From an uncultured Colwellia sp. (GTDB lineage Bacteria; Pseudomonadota; Gammaproteobacteria; Enterobacterales; Alteromonadaceae), in the NCBI GenBank assembly GCA_913058245.1, contig CAJXQJ010000011.1, positions 58,526 to 122,525 on the forward strand: a DNA stretch of 64,000 bases, in the 5' to 3' direction. Below the pieces are notes generated by a model. The model saw only the letters and a list, made by a program, of their open reading frames with translations. It was not told the DNA's origin and made no database searches. The position numbers and the translations under genes were made by a program. Positions 33,983-42,424 of this stretch are shown here, piece after piece (the first letter of the stretch is position 1; each line of letters opens with the position of its first letter).

Positions 33983-35214
33983 TGGGTGAAACCTTATTTA
34001 TCCGTTTAGGTAGCCAGGTAGAAGACAAAATACATTGGTTAATTAAAACTAACGGACATGAAGAAATTATAGCTAGTGGCGAGTTGCCAAATGCTGATGA
34101 ATTAACGCAATTAACTGAGAAATCAAACTCTCGAGAAGTGATTGTATTTGTTCCTGCATCTGACGTTGCTATAAAAAGTTTAACTGTGCCTGGTTCTTCG
34201 CAGCGTGCTATTCGTTTAGCTGCGCCATATATGCTAGAAGATGAATTAGCACAAGATGTTGAACAATTGTTCTTTGCTTTTAGCGAACAAAAGCAAAGTG
34301 ATGATGGCAAAAATTGTTTTTTGGCTGCATTAGAGCGTGCACAGCTAATGCAATGGCGACAATGGCTTGCTGATGCTGAAATATTTTGTAAAGTGATGAT
34401 TCCGGATGCCTTAGCGCTCCCCGTGACTGAAAATTCTGTGACTGCGGTAATGTTAGAACAGCAAATATTGATGCGTCTTGATACATGGCAATTAATGTCA
34501 TTTGAAGAGAATGCTTGGTCAATTATAGCTACACAGTTAAATCAGGGTGATGATACGAGAAAAACCATTAACGCCTACTCTCCATTAACTAATATACCGG
34601 ATGAGTTACTGATAGAATACCTGCCAGAAGAGTTGCCTTTAGCTATATTTGCAAATAACTATTCACTTAAATTTAATTTATTGCAGGGTGAGTTTCAAGT
34701 TAAAGAAAAACGCTCAGCTACAGCTAATAACTGGCTTTGGGTAGCAGGTATTGCAGGTCTAGCACTGGTATTAAATTTTGTCCTAAAAGGTACTGAACTT
34801 TACCAATTATCAAATCAGCAGGCTGATATCGAAGCGCAAATTGTTGCTAACTACAAAAAAGCGTTCCCAGCAACTAAACGAGTTAAAGTGGCAACCATTC
34901 GTTCACAATTAAAACGAAAGTTGGCTGAAGTTGGTACAAGTGGTGAGTCAGCAGGTTTTTTACCACTGTTGATTAATTTGGAGCCAGCATTGGCAAGTGT
35001 GCCAGAAATTAAACCACAAACTTTAAAGTTTGATGGCAAGCGTAACGAAGTGCGTATGCAAGCAACAGCACAAGATTATCAGTACTTTGAAAAATTAAAG
35101 GTCGCACTAGAGAAAGCTGGCTTATCGGTTAATTTAGGCGCACAGAATAATCAAGGTGATGAAATTTCAGGCTCGTTTAGTATTACTGACAAATCATCGA
35201 AGGGGCGCTCATGA
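33982..35214 (+). CDS. gspL: Type II secretion protein GspL
   Basis: The cytoplasmic actin-like domain starts ETLFIRLGSQVEDKIHWLIK and contains ASDVAIKSLTVPGSSQRAIR and LAAPYMLEDELAQDVEQLFF, the family signature. A membrane helix lies near 250-270 (WLWVAGIAGLALVLNFVL) and a ferredoxin-like periplasmic domain follows. 410 aa. It recruits GspE to the membrane. Overlaps gspM by four bases. Confidence 0.95.
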   Translation: MGETLFIRLGSQVEDKIHWLIKTNGHEEIIASGELPNADELTQLTEKSNSREVIVFVPASDVAIKSLTVPGSSQRAIRLAAPYMLEDELAQDVEQLFFAFSEQKQSDDGKNCFLAALERAQLMQWRQWLADAEIFCKVMIPDALALPVTENSVTAVMLEQQILMRLDTWQLMSFEENAWSIIATQLNQGDDTRKTINAYSPLTNIPDELLIEYLPEELPLAIFANNYSLKFNLLQGEFQVKEKRSATANNWLWVAGIAGLALVLNFVLKGTELYQLSNQQADIEAQIVANYKKAFPATKRVKVATIRSQLKRKLAEVGTSGESAGFLPLLINLEPALASVPEIKPQTLKFDGKRNEVRMQATAQDYQYFEKLKVALEKAGLSVNLGAQNNQGDEISGSFSITDKSSKGRS

Positions 35215-35678
35215 AAACTTGGTGGCAGCAATTAAATATTCGTGAGCAACGATTAGTGATGGCGATGTCAGCATTGATATCGATTTTTATTCTATATAGT
35301 CTTATTTGGCAGCCAATTAACGAAGACATAGCGAATAGCAAAGCTAAAATTGAACGTCAACAAACACTATTAGCATGGGTACAAGAAGGTACTCAAAGAT
35401 ATCAACAAGCTAAGCGTAATGGTGGCCGAAGTAGTGGTGAAAGTTTATCAAGTATTGTTAATCGAACTTCACGATTGGAAAAAATCACCATTACTCGTAT
35501 GCAACCTCAAGGAGATGACTTACAAGTGTGGATTGATGAAATCTCGTTTAATCAGTTGTTGTCTTGGCTAGAACGTTTAGCCGTTCGTGATGGCTTGCAA
35601 GTAAAAAGTATTGATTTAAGTAAGGCCGATCAAGCTGGTGTTGTCCGTGTCCGCCGATTACAGTTAGGAAAGAATTAA
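35211..35678 (+). CDS. gspM: Type II secretion protein GspM
   Basis: KTWWQQLNIREQRLVMAMSA leads into one membrane helix (residues 13-32), a coiled stretch, then a small ferredoxin-like domain with SLSSIVNRTSRLEKITITRM and FNQLLSWLERLAVRDGLQV. 155 aa. It partners GspL. The stop shares one base with the gspN start. Confidence 0.94.
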   Translation: MKTWWQQLNIREQRLVMAMSALISIFILYSLIWQPINEDIANSKAKIERQQTLLAWVQEGTQRYQQAKRNGGRSSGESLSSIVNRTSRLEKITITRMQPQGDDLQVWIDEISFNQLLSWLERLAVRDGLQVKSIDLSKADQAGVVRVRRLQLGKN

Positions 35679-36421
35679 TGAAAAAGCACGTTGCTATCGT
35701 AGCAATTTTTCTCGTTTTATATGGTGTTTTTGTCATCGCGCTTATGCCGGCAAATTGGCTTGTTGGTCAAATAAAGTTACCAAGCAATGTTGCTGTTGCT
35801 GGCGTTGAAGGCAGTATTTGGCAAACGAACATATCTCAAGTAAAGGTTGATGATATCGTTATTAATAATGTCGAAAGCTCATTGTCTTTGTGGTCAGTGT
35901 TTATGTTTGATCCTAAACTCGATATTCGCTTTGGTGATGCATTAATCAGTGGTCCTGAAGGGCAGTTAGAGTTAAGTGGTTTATTGGCTGAACTTACCGT
36001 AGAAAATGCCAACATCAGTATAGCGGCGAACAATATCACGCAAAGATTAAACTTGCCTATTGATGTTATTGCTCACGAGCAGTTAACGATTAATGTGCCT
36101 AATTTTGTGATTGGAAAGCCTATATGTACAGAACTCTCTGGTAATTTACATTGGCAAAATGCTGCAATTACAGCGCTAGATGAAAAAGTAAAACTGGGTA
36201 AACTCTCAGCTAAGCTTAGTTGTGAAAAAGGTGAGCTAATTGCAGAAATTGATCCAAAAAATAACTTAGGTTTAAGTTATAAAGCGCAAATTAAGCAAGG
36301 AGGTCGTTTCAGTGGTAGCGGTTACTTAACGCCGGGGCAGCAATTTCCTGAACAGCTAAAAGGTGCGCTAAGTTTCTTAGGCAAGGCGGATAAAAAAGGT
36401 CGCTACCGATTAAAAATATAG
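35678..36421 (+). CDS. gspN: Type II secretion protein GspN
   Basis: One N-terminal membrane helix (about 5-23) is followed by a beta-rich periplasmic part with family segments GVEGSIWQTNISQVKVDD, SSLSLWSVFMFDPKLDIRFG and LSGNLHWQNAAI. 247 aa. GspN is present in some T2SS and dispensable in others. It closes the operon. Confidence 0.9.
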   Translation: MKKHVAIVAIFLVLYGVFVIALMPANWLVGQIKLPSNVAVAGVEGSIWQTNISQVKVDDIVINNVESSLSLWSVFMFDPKLDIRFGDALISGPEGQLELSGLLAELTVENANISIAANNITQRLNLPIDVIAHEQLTINVPNFVIGKPICTELSGNLHWQNAAITALDEKVKLGKLSAKLSCEKGELIAEIDPKNNLGLSYKAQIKQGGRFSGSGYLTPGQQFPEQLKGALSFLGKADKKGRYRLKI

Positions 36422-36470
36422 CGACGCTTAATTAATATCTAAATAACGTACTGGCACAAATTCCTTTTAT

Positions 36471-37145
36471 TTATTTCACGCTAGTACGTTTTATTTCAGC
36501 TATAAACTCTCGGTAATCTGTTACTGCTGGGTACTCTTCAATAACCTTATTTTCTTGCTGACTATCGGGATTAGCTACCGCCAATAAGTGTTTAATTCCG
36601 AACTGCTTCGCTGAATCTAAAATCGTTAGGCTATCATCAACAAATAGTGTTGTTGCTAAGTCGAAGCCATGTTTAGCTTGCAGTTTTTGCCATAGTAGTT
36701 GTGATTCTTTGGTGACACCAAATTCATGGGTTGAATATAAGGTATCAAAGTATTGATGAAGTTCAGTACGTTCAATTTTTAGTGACAAGCTATCTGGGTG
36801 AGCGTTTGTAACCAGTACAACGTCTCGACCAGATTCTCTTAATGCCGTTAAAAAATCATGGGCATCAGCACGTAATTGTATTAAATGTTGTACTTCTCGC
36901 TTTAAATCAGTAATCGATAGTTTAGTTTGCTGAGCCCAATAATCTAAACAATACCAATCTATGGTTCCCTCTACCTTTTGGTAATGACTTCTCAGTTGGC
37001 TTTGTGCTTCTTCAAAAGAGATATTGTTACTTTCACTAAAACGTTTGGGTAAATGTTGCAGCCAAAAGTGGTTGTCAAAATGCAAATCTAGAATGGTGCC
37101 ATCCATATCCAGTAAAACAGTTGAAATTTTTGTCCAATCAAGCAT
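36471..37145 (-). CDS. yrfG: HAD-family nucleotidase YrfG
   Basis: HAD motif I is LLDMDGTILDLHFDNHFW (residues 11-28, nucleophile D13), motif II VLVTNAHPDS and motif IV LFVDDSLTILDSA. In E. coli YrfG hydrolyses GMP/IMP and sits next to hslR-hslO and nudE; here it neighbours nudE, with hslR-hslO on the far side of the gsp operon. 224 aa, usual length. It converges on gspN; AACGTACT..AGTACGTT arms at 36445-36490 may act as a weak shared terminator. Confidence 0.93.
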   Translation of the reverse strand: MLDWTKISTVLLDMDGTILDLHFDNHFWLQHLPKRFSESNNISFEEAQSQLRSHYQKVEGTIDWYCLDYWAQQTKLSITDLKREVQHLIQLRADAHDFLTALRESGRDVVLVTNAHPDSLSLKIERTELHQYFDTLYSTHEFGVTKESQLLWQKLQAKHGFDLATTLFVDDSLTILDSAKQFGIKHLLAVANPDSQQENKVIEEYPAVTDYREFIAEIKRTSVK

Positions 37146-37233
37146 AGATTTTTTCCTAGAAACACGTTTATTATAGGATTATACCTATTTCTATAGATTC
37201 ATTTCCTCATTTCTGTAGTGTTTGAAGGGCATT

Positions 37234-37791
37234 ATGAGCAAAAAAAAACAACTGCCACAAATTACCGCAATTAAACAGGTTGCGAAAAGTCGATTATTTG
37301 CTGTTGAACAGGTTGATTTAACCTTTAGCAACGGCGAGAGCAGAGAGTACGAGCGAATCCCTGGTAGCAGTAATGGTGCAGTAATGGTGGTGCCAATGTT
37401 AGATGCCAATACTATGCTACTGGTGCGAGAATATTGTACTGGTACGCATAGCTACGAACTAGGTTTTCCAAAGGGTTTGATTGACGCTGGTGAGGATGCG
37501 CCCACTGCCGCAAACCGTGAGCTTAAAGAAGAGATTGGCTATGGTGCCGATAAGCTAAGCTTTATTCATAAGTTAGCAACAGCCCCTGCTTTTTTTGATG
37601 CGAAAATGACTATTTTCCTTGGTGAAAACCTATATCAAGAAAAGCTTGAAGGTGATGAGCCTGAAGAATTAGAGGTGGTGCCGTGGCGTTTAGATGACTA
37701 CCAGCAATTATTGCAAGCTAGCGACTTTAACGAAGCTCGAAGTATTGCCGCGTTGTTATTAGTGAAAGATCATTTAAGAGGTACTGAATGA
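37234..37791 (+). CDS. nudE: ADP compounds hydrolase NudE (Nudix)
   Basis: The Nudix box GEDAPTAANRELKEEIGYG with the REUxEExG core is at residues about 84-102. Upstream family marks are FSNGESREYERIPGSSNGAV and MLLVREYCTGTHSYELGFPK. It hydrolyses ADP-ribose, NADH and Ap3A-type compounds. ATG 37234 follows GAAGGGC. It overlaps cysQ by four bases, as in many gammaproteobacteria, and is divergent from yrfG. Confidence 0.95.
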   Translation: MSKKKQLPQITAIKQVAKSRLFAVEQVDLTFSNGESREYERIPGSSNGAVMVVPMLDANTMLLVREYCTGTHSYELGFPKGLIDAGEDAPTAANRELKEEIGYGADKLSFIHKLATAPAFFDAKMTIFLGENLYQEKLEGDEPEELEVVPWRLDDYQQLLQASDFNEARSIAALLLVKDHLRGTE

Positions 37792-38615
37792 GCTCAGAGA
37801 AATTATTAGCAATAGCCATAGAAAGTGCAAAAAAAGCGGGAAAAGAAGTTGCTCGCTACTATAAGCATGGCGATTTTACCGCTGAAATGAAAGAAGATAA
37901 TAGCCCTGTCACGAGTGCTGATATCGCCGCTAATGATATTTTAATGGCACAGTTAAAAACCTTAACACCGGATATTCCTGTGATTTCAGAGGAGGTTGGG
38001 GCGTTAGAGCTGGCCAAACGTGGCAAATGGTCTCGGTATTGGTTACTTGACCCTATCGACGGCACAGGTGAATTTATTATTGGTAGTGGTGACTTCGCGG
38101 TTAATATTGCTTTAGTGGAAAACGGTTGGCCAAGCATTGGCGTTATTCATGCCCCTGATCATCAGTTAACTTATTATGGGCAAAAGAACCTTGGCGCCTT
38201 CAAAGAAAATAATGTTGGTAGCCATAGGATTCATGTTGCTGAGTACGATGGAGAGCGCCGGATAAAGGTTGCTATTAGTCGTCGTCAAGATATCAATTTA
38301 ATGGGGCAATATCTTAGTGATGAGTTTTCTTATGATCATATTGCCTTAGGCAGTTGCTCACTCAAAAACTGTTTAATCGCTGAAGGTGGAGCTGATTGTT
38401 ACCTAAGAGTTGGCCCAACAGGGGAATGGGATACCGGCGCTAGCCATTGTATTATCGAACAGGCGGGCGGCAGTATTATTGATAGCGAATTTAAGCCGCT
38501 GACCTATAACCAGCGTGATACTTTAATGCAGCCTGACTTCCTCTCCTTAGGGAATAAGGCTATCCCTTGGCAGAAGGTCATTAAACCACACCGAGCTAGC
38601 CGATTGTTAACGTAA
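37788..38615 (+). CDS. cysQ: 3'(2'),5'-bisphosphate nucleotidase CysQ
   Basis: Inositol monophosphatase fold with metal motifs: EDNSPVTSADIAAND, ISEEVG, and LDPIDGTGEFIIGSGDFAV (residues about 85-103); the second WDTGASHCIIEQAGGSI motif is near 205. It removes the 3' phosphate of PAP, recycled from sulfate assimilation. 275 aa. Coupled to nudE. Confidence 0.94.
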   Translation: MSSEKLLAIAIESAKKAGKEVARYYKHGDFTAEMKEDNSPVTSADIAANDILMAQLKTLTPDIPVISEEVGALELAKRGKWSRYWLLDPIDGTGEFIIGSGDFAVNIALVENGWPSIGVIHAPDHQLTYYGQKNLGAFKENNVGSHRIHVAEYDGERRIKVAISRRQDINLMGQYLSDEFSYDHIALGSCSLKNCLIAEGGADCYLRVGPTGEWDTGASHCIIEQAGGSIIDSEFKPLTYNQRDTLMQPDFLSLGNKAIPWQKVIKPHRASRLLT

Positions 38616-38622
38616 AAAATTC

Positions 38623-38628
38623 TATAAT
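38623..38628 (+). promoter_or_regulatory. -10 box of yceI
   Basis: TATAAT at 38623-38628, about 110 bases before the ATG; a -35 partner is not clear. Transcription from here would give a leader of about 100 bases that includes the hairpin at 38657-38725. Confidence 0.4.
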
Positions 38629-38656
38629 GTTAGAAATGTCACATAATTAGCCTTAC

Positions 38657-38725
38657 AATTAAGTTAACTGAGAAATTGCTGAACGAGTTGAATAACTTAA
38701 TCAGCAATTATCGTTTAACTTAATT
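38657..38725 (+). promoter_or_regulatory. Nested hairpin in the yceI leader
   Basis: Three concentric inverted repeats share one centre: AATTAAGTTAA/TTAACTTAATT (38657-38667, 38715-38725), AATTGCTGA/TCAGCAATT (38674-38682, 38701-38709) and GTT/AAC (38687-38696). The structure ends just before the ACGGAG ribosome-binding site. RNA switch, thermometer or protein-binding cruciform are all possible. Confidence 0.55.
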
Positions 38726-38738
38726 TACGGAGTGCTAA

Positions 38739-39323
38739 ATGCGCAAATCCATCTTGTCTTTAATAACATTCTTCTTATGCTCGGTAATAAGTTTATCTAG
38801 CTTCGCCGGTTGGCATTTAGATAATAAGAATTCACTGCTTAATTTTATTTCAGTAAAAAAGGGCGCGATTGCTGAAAATCATAGCTTTAAAACGCTAGAA
38901 GGAAGTGTTGATAAAAATGGTCAAGTTAATATCAGTGTTGATCTAACCAGTGTTGATACCAATATTGCAATTCGTGATGAACGCATGAAAAAGTTTGTTT
39001 TTGAAACACAGCAATATACTTCAGCAGTATTTAATGCTCAGCTTGATAAACAACTGTTAGCGAAACTAAGTGCTGGCGATAGCAAAATGGCAACTATTAA
39101 CGGCACATTAAACTTCCATGGCCACAGTCAAGAAGTGAACTTCGATGTAACGGTTAGTAAACTTAATAAAGATACGTTACTAGTTACCACGTTAAAGCCA
39201 TTTTTTATTAAAGCTGACGCTTACGGAATTGTTGCCGGCATTAATAAACTAAAAGAGTTAGCGTCATTACCAAGTATTGATTATGTCGTGCCGGTGAGTT
39301 TTTCGGTAACGTTTACTCGCTAA
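38739..39323 (+). CDS. YceI-family periplasmic lipocalin-like protein
   Basis: A signal peptide ends at SFA (residue 23). The YceI barrel follows: WHLDNKNSLLNFISVKKGAI, VNISVDLTSVDTNIAIRDER and FNAQLDKQLL, INGTLNFHGHSQEVNFDVTV. YceI proteins bind isoprenoid lipids. 194 aa. Terminator at 39342. The leader holds a nested hairpin. Confidence 0.9.
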   Translation: MRKSILSLITFFLCSVISLSSFAGWHLDNKNSLLNFISVKKGAIAENHSFKTLEGSVDKNGQVNISVDLTSVDTNIAIRDERMKKFVFETQQYTSAVFNAQLDKQLLAKLSAGDSKMATINGTLNFHGHSQEVNFDVTVSKLNKDTLLVTTLKPFFIKADAYGIVAGINKLKELASLPSIDYVVPVSFSVTFTR

Positions 39324-39341
39324 CAGTGCCAACACAGAAAT

Positions 39342-39371
39342 AAAAAAAGCACTTAACCAGTGCTTTTTTTA
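39342..39371 (+). terminator. Terminator between yceI and yheU
   Basis: AAAAAAAGCACT and AGTGCTTTTTTT flank a short TAACC-like loop. Symmetric A and T tracts suggest it serves both converging genes. Confidence 0.85.
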
Positions 39372-39385
39372 TTGCAAAATTATGC

Positions 39386-39622
39386 TTAATACTCTTCTTC
39401 AACGCCCTCTACAAATTGATCTGCAGGTAAAATATTAACGGTTTCGTGTAGCTCAGAATAAACCAGTAATGCCGTACCTTGTTTTAGCTGTTGATAAACT
39501 TGCTGAATTTTATCTGCTAATGCGACATCTTCACGGCCATATTCAGTGCCTTCACGTAGTACGAAGTTTTCAATAATGGCGATTACTGTTTCTTTCGGTA
39601 AGCTATCTAATGGGATGATCAT
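39386..39622 (-). CDS. yheU: YheU family (UPF0270) protein
   Basis: 78 aa; MIIPLDSLPKETVIAIIENF, VLREGTEYG and LVYSELHETVNILPADQF are the family marks. No function is established. It overlaps yheT by four bases, as in E. coli where yheT-yheU are adjacent. Confidence 0.92.
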   Translation of the reverse strand: MIIPLDSLPKETVIAIIENFVLREGTEYGREDVALADKIQQVYQQLKQGTALLVYSELHETVNILPADQFVEGVEEEY

Positions 39623-40590
39623 AAGTGTCTCGCAAAAAATTCAGGGATCCGTGATTCTAGCCAATAATGTGGTTTGAATGGATTGTTACCACTAATAAAA
39701 CCAACATGACCGCCTCGTTCACTGACTTCAAAAATTATATGGTCAGGTAGACTACTGATTGCGGTGGTGTTCTTATGACATAAAAAAGGATCATCGCTTG
39801 CGTGCATAATTAAGCAAGGTGTTTGAATATCACTAATTACATCGCGGCCACTGGCTTTTTGATAATAATCATTAGCATCAATAAAGCCATTTATTGGCGC
39901 GGTTACCATTTGGTCGAAGTCGCGAATAGAACGAATATTGAGTAATTTTTGCTTATCAATATTGTTGACTAAGTTAATACGCATTTTTTCCAGCGTACTA
40001 TCTTTTAACATATCGACTAGGTATTTTTGATAAACTCGGGAAAAGCCTTGGTTAATTCTATCGCAGCAGCTGGATAAATCGAGCGGCGCGCAAATAACGC
40101 TGGCGGCGTGATAAATGTTTTCTTTTTGTTCAGCCAAATAACGGGTAAGGACATTTCCACCCAGTGAAAAACCAACAATAGCCTTTTTTGCTTGCGGGTA
40201 CTGCTTGGCTATATAGCGACTAAAAAAATCAACGTCGCAAGTTTGGCCACTGTGATAAGATTTTGCCATGCGATTTGGCCTGCCACTACAGCCACGAAAA
40301 TGCATTAACACTCCAACCCACCCTTTGGCTTTGATTGCTGAAAGCATTCCTCTGGCGTAATGGCTGTTTTTAGAGCCCTCTAAACCATGTAATACCGCCA
40401 CTATGGGGCGATCACAATCTGCGCTCACTCTCTCGGTCCACGCTAAGTCAACAAAATCACCATCGGGTAACTCTAGCGTTTCATTGCGAGTATCTAAAGT
40501 ATGGTTACGTCTAAGGAATTTTGCCGCCATGGTTTGTACATGACCATTTTTAAGCCACCACGCAGGTGAGAAAGAGCTTTCGGTAAACAT
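39619..40590 (-). CDS. yheT: Alpha/beta hydrolase YheT
   Basis: 323 aa. The N-terminus SFSPAWWLKNGHVQTMAAKF is the YheT/EMB8-type opening. Oxyanion part LHGLEGSKNSHYARG, nucleophile elbow VGFSLGGNVLTRYL (Ser near 147), Asp in IMHASDDPFL and His in SERGGHVGF complete the triad. Substrate unknown; the family includes esterases. Cytoplasmic. Coupled with yheU. Confidence 0.92.
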   Translation of the reverse strand: MFTESSFSPAWWLKNGHVQTMAAKFLRRNHTLDTRNETLELPDGDFVDLAWTERVSADCDRPIVAVLHGLEGSKNSHYARGMLSAIKAKGWVGVLMHFRGCSGRPNRMAKSYHSGQTCDVDFFSRYIAKQYPQAKKAIVGFSLGGNVLTRYLAEQKENIYHAASVICAPLDLSSCCDRINQGFSRVYQKYLVDMLKDSTLEKMRINLVNNIDKQKLLNIRSIRDFDQMVTAPINGFIDANDYYQKASGRDVISDIQTPCLIMHASDDPFLCHKNTTAISSLPDHIIFEVSERGGHVGFISGNNPFKPHYWLESRIPEFFARHL

Positions 40591-40720
40591 AAGGTATTTA
40601 AGGCTGAAAACAACAAAAGCATATTGTACGATATAAGCATAATAATGCCCACCTTAAGCCACAATGAACTTTACTCAATATGACTTAGGTGTTGTGACAT
40701 GCTAACTATTGGCAGACTAA

Positions 40721-40852
40721 CTACTTTTCGTCTTCGTTTATATGTTTCAAAAAGTAGTAAACATAAAAACTACAAATACCTAATACAACAGCTAAACCGA
40801 TAAAAGAATATAGCACTACAGGGTCATTGATAAGCATATCGAAAATGTTCAT
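40721..40852 (-). CDS. DUF3149 small membrane protein (43 aa)
   Basis: ATG at 40852 follows AGGAGTG. The peptide reads MNIFDMLINDPVVLYSFIGL then AVVLGICSFYVYYFLKHINE and DEK, with one membrane helix (about 12-34). The DPVVLYSFIGL segment and length match DUF3149. Function unknown. Monocistronic between yheT and the acyltransferase. Confidence 0.75.
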   Translation of the reverse strand: MNIFDMLINDPVVLYSFIGLAVVLGICSFYVYYFLKHINEDEK

Positions 40853-40994
40853 AACTCACTCCTAGAGATAACAAAAAAGTAAATAGATACTTAACCTATT
40901 GTAAATAACCTCTTCGGAGTGCTTATTGATTTAGATCACTGTCGTCCTCTCTTTTAAACAATATTTGCAGTTTTGCTTTGAGGGAGCTTGCGAC

Positions 40995-42281
40995 TTAAAT
41001 CAATATCTCTATGCCTATGGGTAAAACCATCAAAAGCGTAATAGTATAAGCGAATCGTTGACTTATTTGTCGCTTAAACGGTCGCATTTTTAATCCAAAG
41101 CAAGGTCTGAGTAGGTTAATACGTTTTATGATTTCGTAGCTAATGAAACAAGAAATGATGGTTGCAAAAATAAGTAAACTAGCCTCTATAAAGGCACCTA
41201 AATGATAGTTAGATAATTGATAACCAATAACGACGATAAAGCTTTGATGCAATATATAGAATGGATACACGGCGTTATTTAAATAACTTAGCGTTGGCGA
41301 GTTTTTGTTAAGCATTTTGTAGGCGATGGCAAAAAGTACCAGAGCACCGAGTATGCGTAATAAGCTGTAATTAAACATACCAAGCATAAGTAGCCAAGCG
41401 TCATGACTATTAGGGTTTGCCTGTTCGAAAAGCCAAACCTGATTATAAAAATAAATGAAACAGATAAAGGCCACGGCAAAGCTACTGCTTAGCCAACCTA
41501 AATTACTGGTTAGTCGTTGCCAAAAGTTCGGTTGCCAACCAATTAAATAGCCGTAAAGCATAAAAGTGAAGCCAAGCGGGTAACGTACCGTATTCATTGG
41601 CCAATTAATTTGGATAATAAATATCGGTAATGTTGCCAGTAATATTGCCAGTGCGCCTGGTTGACGAAACAGCCAGTTAACGGCACTGGTTATTTTTGCG
41701 CTATTTAGTACAGGCAATAGGCAGAGTATCAGTAGTGAGTACTGCCAAAGAGAGCGTAAAAACCATAAGTGGTTAACATCAATATGTGGCCAAATTCCAG
41801 ATTGATAGTTGTCAAATACGCCACTGCTATTGCTAAAAAATGCCTTTAGAAATTGCCAGTAATTCATATTGATATCACCATTTACAGTCATTTCAACGTA
41901 AAGCTGTGGCGGTACGACAACCAAAATTCCAAATAATAAAGGTAGTAATATGCGTAAAGAACGCATACTAATAAAATGCCACACTGAAACTTTCGCAATT
42001 ATAAAGCGAATGGCGATACCTGAAATTAGCCATAATAAGGCCATGCGCCAGGGCTCAACAATTAGCATAATATTTTCAAGCAACGCTGACTGATATTGGC
42101 TTTTAACGTGCCAGCCCCAGTTTTCTACGTAAAACATACCGCAGTGGAAAAGGATCAATAAACCGAAGGCGATGACTCTTAGCCAATCAAGATCATAGCG
42201 CCTATCTGGCATTTGCCTAATGTCTGGAATGAATAACTTGGTTAAGGTACTTTTAAGGTGGTGCGGTAATAAATTTGGCAT
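40995..42281 (-). CDS. Acyltransferase 3 family membrane protein
   Basis: The start RRYDLDWLRVIAFGLLILFH contains the family's catalytic-type DWLR and a H at the end of the first helix. About ten membrane helices fill 428 residues. YPFYILHQSFIVVIGYQLS near residue 340 is the typical second conserved region. Members transfer acyl groups to sugars, glucans or lipids at the membrane; OpgC is one example. It is divergent from a LytTR regulator gene, which suggests they are functionally tied. Confidence 0.88.
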   Translation of the reverse strand: MPNLLPHHLKSTLTKLFIPDIRQMPDRRYDLDWLRVIAFGLLILFHCGMFYVENWGWHVKSQYQSALLENIMLIVEPWRMALLWLISGIAIRFIIAKVSVWHFISMRSLRILLPLLFGILVVVPPQLYVEMTVNGDINMNYWQFLKAFFSNSSGVFDNYQSGIWPHIDVNHLWFLRSLWQYSLLILCLLPVLNSAKITSAVNWLFRQPGALAILLATLPIFIIQINWPMNTVRYPLGFTFMLYGYLIGWQPNFWQRLTSNLGWLSSSFAVAFICFIYFYNQVWLFEQANPNSHDAWLLMLGMFNYSLLRILGALVLFAIAYKMLNKNSPTLSYLNNAVYPFYILHQSFIVVIGYQLSNYHLGAFIEASLLIFATIISCFISYEIIKRINLLRPCFGLKMRPFKRQISQRFAYTITLLMVLPIGIEILI

Positions 42282-42372
42282 TTTTTTAAAAACTCATTCA
42301 ACTTGTGATGAAGATATCTTCACTGATACACTCAATAAATACTTGCTATAAAGGTTGTAAAAACAATGGCTA

Positions 42373-42420
42373 GGGATAAAAGGCGATATACGGGGATAAA
42401 AAATATAGTCTTGGGATAAA
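42373..42420. repeat. Three GGGATAAA direct repeats at 20-bp spacing
   Basis: GGGATAAA occurs exactly at 42373-42380, 42393-42400 and 42413-42420. The last copy ends four bases before the LytTR ATG. Spacing of two helical turns fits repeated binding on one face of DNA, as for LytTR-type direct repeats. Confidence 0.8.
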
Positions 42421-42424
42421 TATT

